Shown here: piece after piece, positions 49,680-61,300 of the stretch
How the letters are laid out: each line of letters opens with the position of its first letter
Numbering within the stretch: the first letter of the stretch is position 1
Assembly: GCA_028023455.1 (NCBI GenBank)
Contig: JAQFVV010000001.1
Span: 18,649,713-18,713,712, forward strand
DNA length: 64,000 nucleotides
Direction: 5' to 3'
DNA from: Epiperipatus broadwayi
Taxonomy: Eukaryota > Onychophora > Udeonychophora > Euonychophora > Peripatidae
Position numbers and translations under genes: made by a program
Notes under the pieces: model-generated
Told to the model about the DNA's origin: nothing
The model's input: only the letters and a program-made list of their open reading frames with translations
The model's database searches: none

Positions 49680-51035
49680 TGTTCCTCTTATTTCCAAAAT
49701 GTATAAACTACACACAATACCACTCACCACCAACCCCATTGGCCAACCATTCTTCATTTGATAATGATATTTTCCATATCTTGCAGTAATGTCTCCATTA
49801 ATCCATTCCAACACTTCCATAATCAATCTGGCTTTACAAAAGTCTACATTATATCCAACAAAGATGTATTAATTACACTTATCGATTTATTACAATCCAT
49901 AGATCCATATAACTCACATACATCCAATGAGGCCATATAACCATCATCAACCACCTTAGCAGACTCCAAAATCTAAACAAATTTAAATGTAGAATTAATT
50001 GTATATTCACCAAAACCTACCCTCTCTTGTAACCATTTTGCAACCAATTGCGATGCTTTCTCATAATAACAACCCCCAAAATCCATCATCAACCTTAATG
50101 GAACGTTCTCCTTATGAACTTTAACATTTGCAAACAAATGTGGAACAATCTCAGCTGACGGATAAATACTCATATATTAATCTCTCCTAAATATTTTACC
50201 AACATACGGTCGTAAAACATTGCAAACAAACTTCTCATTACCGCAATTTTAACTTATAATTCTCAACTTTTTAAAAGTTCGATTTAACAATTTGTTGAAA
50301 AATTTTCTTTTTACATATATATATATATGTCCATCCATCAACACAAATCTATTGCCTTTATCTTCTTTTGCACAAATAATATTTTTATCCTTCAACAACA
50401 ATGTGAACTTATTAATCGTTCTATGCCACTTGTTATTCTCTGCAAGATTATAATAACGATCTTTTAACAATGGAGTAACCTGCTTAATCACCACCTCCTT
50501 CTCAGAAAACTCATAAGCTGTCTCAATATCTGCAATAATCTCCATATTCAGACCCTCCAACCACCACCAACAAATCTAGGATCGCATTCCAATAAAGATT
50601 TAAATTCCATTGACAAATTTTTATTTGATAAATTTACAAAATTATCTTGTACTTCATTATAAATTATTACATTGTTTCATCGCTAAATAATTAAATTTAT
50701 TCTCAAAGTTTACGCCGTAAAAACATTTGTTAACCATTACACCTATAAATAATATCATTCAGTATTGAGTAAAAGTTTAAAATCCTCCGCCTTTTGCAAC
50801 ATTTAAATATAACTGTTTTTCACAATCTTTCACAATACACTTTAATAACGTAATCCTCATTAAACCCATGGCTTCTCTCTTCCTGTAAATAGAAGGGTTA
50901 ATAACAAAATTACAACAGTTCGGAAAAACTTTAAATTTCATGCGCTACTTTAAGAACTTTAACCGCTCTCCAAGTTTAACATTTACTTTACATAACTTCA
51001 AGGCTTCTACACACCTCCAATCATATTGATATGGA
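49680..51035 (-). pseudogene. Penelope-like reverse transcriptase, N-terminal and palm
   Basis: Minus-strand order: DWRCVEALKLCKVNVKLGER and LKFLK near 51000-50950, then REAMGLM and KCIVKDCEKQ. NFVNLSNKNLSMEFKSLLEC follows at about 50640-50590 (family VxNLSxxxLxxxExxxL). KDKNIICAKEDKGNRFVLMD is at about 50400-50335 (family NIxIxKADKGNxxVIMD). AEIVPHLFANVKVHKENVPL is at about 50155-50100 (family LYGLPKIHKxxxPLR). DDGYMASLDVCELYGSMD is near 49950-49895 (motif A). YGKYHYQMKNGWPMGLVVSG is at about 49780-49730 (motif B), then CSLYILEIR. It ends before motif C at about 49680. Scattered stops are present. It lacks exactly the part that 47527-48392 has, but in the opposite orientation. Confidence 0.8.
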
Positions 51036-51272
51036 ATTCTCTAATATTTAGTTCTACTCGGTTTTCAAAATTAACCTCCTTTCTTTTTATTCATTATTAA
51101 AATGATTATGATAGTAGAGAATAATTAAGCTCTATATGAGACTTGATAATAAAAAAAGACTTATTGCATTGGGTGTTTACAATAATTTTAAGCAGGTGAA
51201 GTTATATAAATCATGTAAAAACTGAAACACAGGCTTATTATATACCTGTGTCTATAATTCTTACAATGAATG

Positions 51273-51532
51273 TTTTTTTTTTTTTTATAAAATATAGAAT
51301 TTTATTCAGAAATTTGGTTACAATATATGATAATAGTTAAACATAGGATATATTACATGATAATCAGGGGGGTGAAAGCTCAATATTGATATCTTGTTTG
51401 ATACTAGCCAAAAGGACTAATATGAAACATATCAGCAAGGAACGAGTCCGGAATAGTATCTTGTTGATATAGATGACCACGCTTGTATGTCTCATATAGT
51501 TCAGTGATAGGTCTAATCTTTTGTAACCTCAT
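51273..51532 (-). other. retroposed 3' end with poly(A), unknown source
   Basis: On the minus strand an open frame of 42 codons from the ATG at 51532 (KIRPITELYETYKRGHLYQQ, then DTIPDSFLADMFHISPFG) ends at a TAG at 51404-51406. A UTR of about 100 bp follows, then AATAAA (51306-51301), then 14 A residues starting about 15 bp further on. This has the form of a reverse-transcribed mRNA 3' end. The upstream frame breaks above 51532. I do not recognise the protein; it could be a host processed pseudogene or the end of an unfamiliar retroelement. Confidence 0.45.
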
Positions 51533-53263
51533 TTACAATATACTCAAATTTAAAAAGTTGGTAGTGCTATACTTCCAGAATGCCCATAGATTTGATACCA
51601 CTTCTCTCTAAAAAATAGAATAGTACTTGAGTAAAGGCTTATTGCAGTCTTTGTTGATGATTAATCTGTTGAACTAAAATATGACAACTGGATTATTCTA
51701 AAAATAGTTTGTGTGGCATTTTAAGAAGCAGATTGTTTAATATATTTTTCTAGTTATCCCTCAAAATCATTAATAAAATGTTAAATTAATACACATTATA
51801 AAAGAAACAATATTCACATTGAAAAATATGCTATTAATTATTAATGTAAAAGCAGTTGGAATAAAATTATCAATTGGAATAATGAATGAGAAATGACGTT
51901 GCTAAAATTTTAAAATTGTAACTTTGTTAACCAGAAACATGAGTCATGTAGTCTTCCACATAACAATAAGTTATTTTTCAGTTGATGTGAAGATAACTAA
52001 TAAATATATCATTCAAAAGTTCTAAAGGAAATATTTATAAAATATAATAAATAATTCAAATAAAGTATTAAATGTAATAATAATATGTAATGTTCAAATT
52101 TTGGAATCAATTATTAAAATGTTATATTTTAAAATAATAAACGTTACAATAAATTTCTTAATAGTGGTTTAAATAATTAGAGTAAAAATAGCATAATAAA
52201 AAGATTAAGCCTAATTTGAGATACACATTCAAAAACAAGAACAAAATTCAAGAGATTTATTAATTACAGTGTTTTCAGATTCAATCAATTAAATAATAAT
52301 GTTCTTTTGAAAATTCATGTAATTAAAATAAAATAAGGTCATAAAAATGTTGAAAATAAGTGATTACTAAAGGTATTAAAAATAAGAGATCAAAAGTATA
52401 TACAGTCAATTTTTCTTTATATTAAACAGACTGCATTCTTCCTTTATTTAAGCTGTATCAAACCATCATTAGGATGACCAAGTAGAAAAGAGAATAAACT
52501 ACCAACTGCATAAATGCTAATTTGATTAAGATATTTAAAACAAATTTCTACTCAAAATGAAAGACAAAATTTGTTTAAACTTTAAATTTCAAAAACAGGA
52601 TATAGATAAAGGACATTATAAGCAACTTATAGAGAAAGGAATATGATTATAAATGAAATGAATTAATGCATGTCATTTCATATTTATTTTCTAGCATATG
52701 TGTGAACTAAAAGTTAAAAGAGAATGAAAAAAGGTCTTATTAAAGCAATAATTATCATTCAATTTATAATGATAAAGGTAATGAAATTATAAAGAAAATT
52801 GTTACAATTTCTCATGATATAATCTCTTAACGTAAGCATATTTAGGATAAAAGAACATTATATATTGTCAGACAATTATTACTCTGTAAATAAACTATTG
52901 TTTTGTTATTTGTTTAAATAGTGTGTTAACTTCTTTGCCTGGTCTACATATCAATTCCATGTTCATTTCATTGGGAGTAGCTTATGTTCAACATGATTTG
53001 GCCAGGTATTCCAAACAGTGTAATGTAATTGTCATCATCCTCACTCTTTTAAAAAAATACTTCTGAAACTTATAAAATAAACAATAATCTAAAATTAAAG
53101 TACTGATTTCTGATATATTGTTACATCATATAAACTACTACAACAAAAAAATCATATAATAAACAGCTAATATAAATAATATATTAATCATGCATAGTCT
53201 TTTTCAGCATATGTTTTTGTGTCTCTTTCAAATGTTATAATTTATTATAATGTTAATGAATCA
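51533..53263. other. AT-rich noncoding stretch
   Basis: Possible upstream remains of the retroposed fragment at about 51533-51620, then A/T-rich DNA with no motif that I can support. Confidence 0.4.
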
Positions 53264-53870
53264 TTACATGTACAATATATAGGGTTGAATTTTTTCCTTG
53301 ATCACAGATTCTAATACATTAATGCCAAGTGGACTCATGGATATTGGTCTGAAATTTGTAAGTGTGAATATGTTTTCCTGCTTTTTTATAAATGGCACCA
53401 GAGAGATTAGATAGAGTCCTTGAATATTATATATTTGTTTTGTTAAAAAAATTGCTATGTATTTTGAAGTAAATTTACTTAAATGATTATATACAAACAA
53501 GGGTATGCTATGTATCTCTGGGTGGCATGATTTTGGTACTGTTGCAAGCATTTCAACAAATTCTTCAGGTGTAAATTTTAAATTAGCTTCTGATACTCCC
53601 AAGAAGTTATGTTTGGAAGTAAATTGTAATCCCTTTTGTAATTTTGTTTTAAAGTGTGATAATAATGGTTGCATCATGTTGTTGTCTATAATGATTTCAT
53701 TATTCACATTTATTGGTGTGGGGACTCTATTTACTAGTGCTTGACTTAATGCACATGTAATATATTGTCTTGTCTTGATTAGGTATGGGGATGAATTAAG
53801 TTGAATTTTATTATTCATGATAGTATTTTCAAAAAGTTAAATAAAATCTTTCTGCATGCTCATTTTGCTT
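53264..53870 (-). pseudogene. LINE reverse transcriptase N-terminal fragment
   Basis: An uninterrupted 184-codon frame (53818-53264). It contains NLKFTPEEFVEMLATVPKSC then IHSIPLFVYNHLSKFTSKYI, where LINEs have a linker with PGxDGIPxxxLK. It continues SLVPFIKKQENIFTLTNFRP, ISMSPLGINVLESVIKEKI and QPYIL (family VxPIxKKxxxxxxxNYRPIS...KxxExxIxxxIxxYL). It ends before motif A, so no catalytic Asp is present. Weak homology continues to about 53870 upstream, next to the microsatellite. It differs in sequence from the LINE at 10.8-13.5 kb. The clade is uncertain. Confidence 0.7.
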
Positions 53871-53894
53871 TGAGTATTGTGTATTTGAATTGAT

Positions 53895-54360
<466 letters not shown>

Positions 54361-55669
54361 ATTTAGTAATTTATCGTGTTGATTAGTAATTATAAATAAA
54401 TAATGTGATAAAGACAATAAATATCAAACAAAGAATGACATGACTTTTGACATCTAAATTTGGAGCTGTGATTTATTCTACTTATTCTATTCAAGAATCC
54501 TTTACTTTAAGTTTGAGTAAAATATTGATTGAATGTAGTACTATTATCCAATGTCAATTTCTTAATCAAAACTAGTATAAATAGCCCAGTGAGGATACAG
54601 AATTACTGATTTAATTCAACATATAAATTACTTATTGTTATATAATATTTTTATAAGTAACAAAATTTTTGACTAACTAAAAATTTTCAAACTTTTTATA
54701 TATTGCTTTCTTCATTGTTTCTCTATATAAGTTCTTTGGAAAGATCATTGCCTGGAATAAACAATTTAAAGATTGTTTTATGTTTTACCTTTGTGATTAA
54801 GATTATGAATATATTTTTATTATGTTTCAGTACAGATGGTGTATTGAGATAGATGAGTATATGTAATATAGATTAAATTGATTACACTCAATTGAATGCA
54901 AAAGATTAATTATTAATGATTTATTTATGTCTTAAATACATGCATATTAACAATAAATGATTATTTAGTACATATTATTGTTGAAATAGTCAAGTATTTT
55001 AATACAAAAAATTAATTGTGTTTAGAATATAACTTAGCTCACATCAAATATATACATATGTTCGAAATTTATGTATTAATGGTTTAATTTCAATAACTGT
55101 AACCATACTGCAGATTTTGCAGTTTGGGGCTTTATGATCATACTGCAATGCCTATATCTTCTCTACATTGTTTTATGGTGAATAGCTACGATTTTCCTAC
55201 AGCAACAATTATAACATATTAGTTGAAAAAATCTGAAGATGTCAGCATTATATGGACCCTTTCCATTTTGATATTATTTCATTAGTATGATAATTCTATG
55301 AGTGATGTGGATTAGAATTCAATAGCTATGAGAATTTCTGGTAGACCAAGTGTTTTAGCCTGAATGCAAACCACTGAATAATCTATTTGTTTAAAAATAT
55401 ATAATTTTCAGTCATTTGTTTACTAATTAAAGATTGTGATGCAATATTTTTATAAGAAAACCAGAAACTGTGTCAGTAATATGAGTTTGTCTTTAAAAAC
55501 TATTTTTAAAAAGACAACTCTAAAAAAGTTTCTTATGGTAAGTGGAAGCAGATTGTACTGAAAAAAATAAAATTGTCTTTATCAAAATGGTAAAGAATAT
55601 CTTTTTTTAAAAATTCACCAATAATAAATAATTCATTAAACATCATGTGATCATCAGTCTTTATGTTTA
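54361..55669. other. AT-rich noncoding stretch
   Basis: No motif, repeat arm or RNA gene recognised. Confidence 0.4.
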
Positions 55670-56040
55670 CACAAGCTCAACACAGAGACAAAACTCTTTA
55701 CAGTAGTATCATTCAGTGCAAGCCAGCATAATCAATGGATGCAGGAAGGTTTATGCATAAAATTCCTATCTAATGTCTACTTATCAAATATTCCTAGACT
55801 AGTTTCTAACTTGTGTCTTTTATCAGTGAAGAGCTTTGGAGCTGAGAGCAGTGCACATAGGATCTAATGCAACCCTTCTGCATCAATCTTTTAGCTTTTT
55901 GGTTACTATAAAGTTGTGAGTCCAAAATAAAAACACAACAATGTCCTCAGTTAAGTTCATTTTCTTGCATAGTCATATGGATTTAATCTCAGCTCAGCAT
56001 GTATACATTTTGGTGTCTTTGGTTCTTTAATAAGAACAGT
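55670..56040 (-). repeat. dispersed repeat R1, inverted copy a
   Basis: Full-length-looking R1 in reverse orientation. CAGAGACAAAACTC at its 3' end is followed by ATCAATGGATGCAGGAAGGT, GTGAAGAGCTTTGGAGCTGA and TGAGTCCAAAATAAAAACAC. It ends at TTTGGTTCTTTAATAAG. It is collinear with the forward copies c and d. Confidence 0.75.
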
Positions 56041-56069
56041 CACCATAGTTCTATTGGGAAGGATTACAC

Positions 56070-56200
56070 TTGCTGTTAACACAGAAGCAAAACTCCATAT
56101 AGTAACATCACTCAGTACAAGCCACAGTAATCAATAGATGCAGGAAGGTTTGTGCATAAAATCCCTACCTATGTTTATTCAATATGATTAAGGTGACTGT
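56070..56200 (-). repeat. dispersed repeat R1, inverted copy b (partial)
   Basis: Only the 3' part of R1 in reverse orientation: CACAGAAGCAAAACTCCATA, ATCAATAGATGCAGGAAGGT, CATAAAATCCCTACCTA. It is truncated next to forward copy c. Confidence 0.7.
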
Positions 56201-56214
56201 GACTGTAGTTATTA

Positions 56215-56575
56215 AATATCCAAACACACAAAAATGTATAGATGAAAACTGAATTGAGATCTATATGGCTATATAAGCAAATAAGCTTGAATTGAAAACA
56301 TTATTGTGTTTTCATTTTTGGACACAAAGCTTTGTAGTTAACTAAAAAGTTAAAAGATGGCCGTCGGAAGATTGTATTAAGTCCTAATATCTATGTACAG
56401 TGCTCTCAGATCCAAGGCTCTTCACTGATAATTGCCACAAGCTAGAAATCAGTCTGGGTATATTGGATGAGTAGGCACTAGGTTGAGATTTTATGCACAA
56501 ATCTTTTTACATCCATTGATTACTCTGTTTTACTGATTGGCATTACTGTATGAAGAATTTGGTCTCTGTGTAAAC
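56215..56575 (+). repeat. dispersed repeat R1, forward copy c
   Basis: Landmarks are GAACTGAG-like start, AACATTATTGTGTTTTCATT, GTGCTCTCAGATCCAAGGCT, GGATGAGTAGGCACTAGG, CATTGATTACTCTGTTTT and GGTCTCTGTGTAAAC. It is a mirror image of copies a and b. Confidence 0.75.
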
Positions 56576-56639
56576 AACGTGTGAAATCATAAAGAATGGT
56601 GATTATGTGATGTTTAGTGGTTTAATACCAATCCTGCCC

Positions 56640-57020
56640 AATAGGATTATAATGATGGTGAGTTATTAAAGAACCTGACACCAAGGAGTATGTATGGTCA
56701 ACTGAGTTCAGATCAATATGACTATACAAGCTAATGAGCTTGCATTGAAAACATTATTGTGTTTTTATTTTGGTCTCAAATTTTTATAGTTAGCTAATAA
56801 GGTCAAAGGTAGCTGCTGGAGGGTTTCATTAGATCCTAAGATTTAGACGGAGCTCTCTCAGATCCAAGACTTCTTACTGATGAAAGCCACAATCTAAAAA
56901 CTAGCTTGGTGATATTGGATGAGTGAGCACCAGGTAGGAATTTTATGCACAAACCTTCCTGCATCCATTGATTACTCTGGTTTATAGTGAGTAGTGCTGC
57001 TGTATGAAGTTTTGCCTCTG
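56640..57020 (+). repeat. dispersed repeat R1, forward copy d
   Basis: It starts at about GGTGAGTTATTAAAGAACC, the complement of the end of copy a. It continues AACATTATTGTGTTTTTATT, GAGCTCTCTCAGATCCAAGA, GGATGAGTGAGCACCAGG and CATTGATTACTCTGG, and ends in a GCCTCTG segment. It gives the best view of the complete unit of about 380 bp. Confidence 0.75.
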
Positions 57021-57935
57021 AAATAAATAATCCACTAACTTTTTATTTTTTTTAATCATAACTAGCCATAAATTTATCTTTTTTTAGTAATATAAAATTC
57101 AAATAACTAATGTTTTTTTCTACTCATTTTATGAATAGATAAATTGTTTTAGATAAGAATTTTGTTTAGATATTTATCTTTATATTTTTAAAATGTCAAA
57201 TATTAACGTTTAAAATGCCTATTGCTTGAAAGCTTACATTTGTAATAAATAACGTTAAGATTAGCAATATATTATATAGAAAAAAGGTTTAATTGTAAAA
57301 ATCAAATGTTTCAAATATTAAGGAATATTAACAAAGAACTCGTTATATCTCATTCAAAATAGAAAGGTGAAGTTTGTTGTTGGATCGGTTAAAATGTATA
57401 AACATTGAAATATAAGAATATTTTTTATAACCAAGCAACAATCAATTAAAATTGGTAAGGCAAGCCAAAACTCCATAATTTAGTAATAATGATTGTATTT
57501 TTCTGAGCTAGACTTATACCTTGTAAAAAAATTTGAAACCTTATATAGTATCGCAATAATATTTAAATTTGCTAAGATAAAATCTTCATGCAATACAACT
57601 TTACCAAAATTAATCTAAGATTTATTACATATATATTATATATACAGTATTAAAATATGAGAAGCAAAAATTTTTCTATTAGCTGCATATTGTTAAAAAT
57701 ATCACAGAAATTTTTATCTGCTGTCAATCAAACAAAATGAATCTACTTTGATTGATGTCTCAGGAATTTACATGGAAGACAACTTTGGAGAACATTAAGT
57801 GGGAGAATGATATTTTGCTCATTGTAGATGCAAACAGAACTAGTCTAATTTAATACTGTCTAGGAAGAATCATCTGAGTAATTAAATTTAATAACATTGT
57901 AAATGTTCAAAATCTTTATAATATCTAATACTAAT

Positions 57936-58323
57936 ACACCCTATGCCCGTGGGCACCATGGTGCCCGCAGACCATTTTACATGTGCCCACTGCTATCTGA
58001 ACACAACAAAAAATATTTATATGCTACAAATAAATTTAATTTTTAAATTTTTTTATAAATTATTGTATTATATTGTAATCAAATTGTAAGGCATAATATA
58101 CTTTTACAGTGTAAAAATATAAACATTAATTATATGTTAAAATTTTGTTTTTGATATAAATATTTTTTTGTACATTATGTGTATTATTAACAATATCCAA
58201 CTATAAATTTACATTGAAAAAATAAATGGTGCCCACCATCTGGTTGAAAAAAATAAATGGTGCCCACCACCTGGCCGGTATTATAGAATGTGCTCTTAAG
58301 TGCAAAATGGTTGGGGACCCCTG
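57936..58323. mobile_element. hAT-like nonautonomous element
   Basis: The right end reads GGTTGGGGACCCCTG, the complement of CAGGGGTCCCCAACC, a terminal inverted repeat typical of many hAT (Charlie-type) elements. The left end begins CACCCTATGCCCGTGG and is only weakly matching, and contains the 16-bp palindrome GGGCACCATGGTGCCC. The interior is AT-rich, with a tandem duplication of AAATAAATGGTGCCCACCA near 58223-58274. I could not assign an 8-bp target duplication, so the left boundary may be eroded. Confidence 0.65.
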
Positions 58324-61300
58324 GTATAATGTATTAAAAATAAAGATTCTCTTGATTCATTCTAACAGTTAATTAAGCCAAACTGTTTTTAACTTCATTT
58401 GAAATTTCAACAATTTATATGAATGACAAGTTTGACAATGCTAACTGAAAGAATAAAATTTTACCTGTCAGAAAAATAAACAAAACCTTATTCAAATTGG
58501 CTCAGTTTAATACTCTCACATCACTAGGTATTCATTTTACTAACTTTATGATGATTCAAAACTTTTGTAATGTTTATATTCAGAATTGTATTGAAATGAA
58601 ATATTGTATAAATATGTCGAGTCAAATATTTCTCAGATCACCTTCACAAAGGATGTTAAAAATTTCACAGTCCAAGTTTACAAGTTTCAGATTTTTAATC
58701 TTTTTTACTTAATGGTCAGAGAAATCTTCACTCTCATCACATTTAATGTGTGCTTATGAATAGTTCAAAGCACAAAATAAAATGGAATTTAAACATTTTA
58801 AAGTAAGTTAAATTGTAATAAATTGTAAGATGCTGAGTAGTCTTAAAGAAATGTAAAACTTTATTGGGTAATTTTTGGTAAATGGATATCTAAAAAAAAT
58901 CCAATAAAAATCTGTCATTATCTTATGGTTTATTAGATCCTAGAATGGTGGGTAATATTCCATTTGCTATATTTTTGTTTCTAAGACTGATTTCTATTTG
59001 TATATATATAATAAAAAGTCTGTTATTGAATAATTGTTGTAATAAAAATAGTAAAGTACATCTATCTGCTACTAAGTGTTTGGCTTCGATGTGTGGATTC
59101 ACAATAGTGATTATCATCAATTTGTACCCACAATTTTGATTTACAATTGATTATTTGCTATAATGATCTTTAAAAAAAATATTTCATATTTTTGGAGGCC
59201 ATTTTGTAAGACTGACGATGTCATAAGATAGTTACTAAAGCTATGTCATCCTAAAGCAAAATAACTTTTATGCTAAAATTGTATTATACAGAGTTTATTC
59301 ATAATTCACAATATTACAGTACTGTATACAATATTTTGATTATAAGCAATACAGTATTTTATTTAATTTTTATGCAGCATTTTTGCAGACTATTAGTACT
59401 CTATTAATGACATATCTGAAGTAAAGATTTTCATTGTTAATGATTATGAAAACAAAAAAAAAGTGTTCATTCAGTATAATAAATAATCAAAATCGTATTT
59501 GGATGACATAAAATAACCAAATATATTAATACTGTATTAAATTTTAAAATGTGTACATCAGTTTAAGAAGTGTAAATTGTACTTACTAACTTTTATGAAT
59601 AAAAATTCTTAAGAACATTATTTGACTTACAGCAGAAATTATGGGTCATTATATTGTAATTTAGTTATCATAATTGTTATTTTGAGAAAAAATGATTCCA
59701 TGAATTACACAAGTAATAACGAACTTTATATAATCAAAATCTACTTGCTTGATTTTAAAACAAATATCTTCTAAAATGGTTCAGAAATAGCAGGTGTTAT
59801 ATAAAAATATAAAAATAAAAATTGTTAATTTTATTTAACATAAAACTGAAAATAATTTTTGATCATATACTATTAATATTTAATTTTATATTGTTAGCAA
59901 TGTAATATATTAGCTCAAGTATTCAGTCAATTTTGGATTAAAATCTTTATGAATATTAAAAGCAAATATGTGCATGAATTTCATGCAGATAATAATATCA
60001 TGAAAAATGCAATACAAAAATATTGAAAAAGATTCTTACTTTTAATATTTATTTAAATAGTTTGTCCTGCTCTGCTTTCATAAGTAATGCACTATTTGAA
60101 AAATTTCTAACTCATCTCAAAGACAATAGCGAATGTACTTAATAAAATGTGATATCTCATGGGCAAAAAAATACCAATGTAGCATATTTGTATATAAAGT
60201 AATGTTTATTTAGATCTGCATTGTACATATTGTGTAAAAAACCTTAAATATTAATTACAATATGCAAACATAGGGGGCATTAGATACTTTTTTTTTCCTT
60301 TTTAATATGTTATACAATTTATTTTTTCAAAGAAAATGCATGTTTATGATTCATGTAATGTACATTTCTCTAAGTTGACTACTCTTACACTGTTAATAAA
60401 TAACAAGACTTTATGGTCACATAGTACAGTTAAATGAAATATAATTAAACATTGCTTTTTTAATTCTAATAATTTCACAGAAATAATATAAAATAATGAA
60501 TTTTAAAAAATTAAACTTCAGTATGGGCTTTTTGTCACAACGAGAATTAACAATGTTTTGGAAAACTACATAAAATTGTCAGCGAACTTGCTCTTTTTTT
60601 TTGGTCTATTTTTTTATATGTTTGCATTGTAAAATAACTCTTTTTTAATCACAACAAAAGATTTTTTTAAGTCTACAATTACTTATGTTTTCACTTGAAA
60701 TACCAAGCCTAAAAATGCCTTAACTCAATGAATGAGACCAAAGAGCAAATCAAAGAAACAAATCAACCACTCATTTTAATTTTATTTTAGAGATGATCAG
60801 CCATCAACATATGATATACTCCTCCAAAAAACCCATAATTATTAAAGGATTTATTCTTCAAAAATGAGCAATGGATGACTCAGAAAACTGGGTGATGATG
60901 AATGATGAATGAATGGATTATAAGAAAGATCAACTTTAAGCTTAGTGTTTTTTTCTTTTTACACAGATTTAAGTTGCATTATCTTACCTATATTTTAAGT
61001 ATATATCTGCTTAATACACATGTAGCATAATTTACACATGCATATATCATTTTTAACTCCTAGGTTAAGTCCTCAAGAATGAGCTATTTTTTCCCCATAC
61101 AAAACCATTACAATCCATTGCTTTTAATACCATCTTCTTGCTTTATAATGAGTTTTGAAGGACCAATTGTTCTTGTTAAGTGAGATAAAGATGTGTAATC
61201 ATGATACATTTTATTAATAACTATACTAAAACATAGAAGTCCTTTCAGTTAATTTTTTAGCCTTCTTCAGTTAAAGAAGGTTAAGAAATTAATTTCTATT

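Noticed and set aside
61249-61292. CTTCTTCAG string, considered as another hammerhead-like terminal motif
   Set aside because: It is part of a short simple hairpin and lacks the stem II and GAAA segment in the right order.
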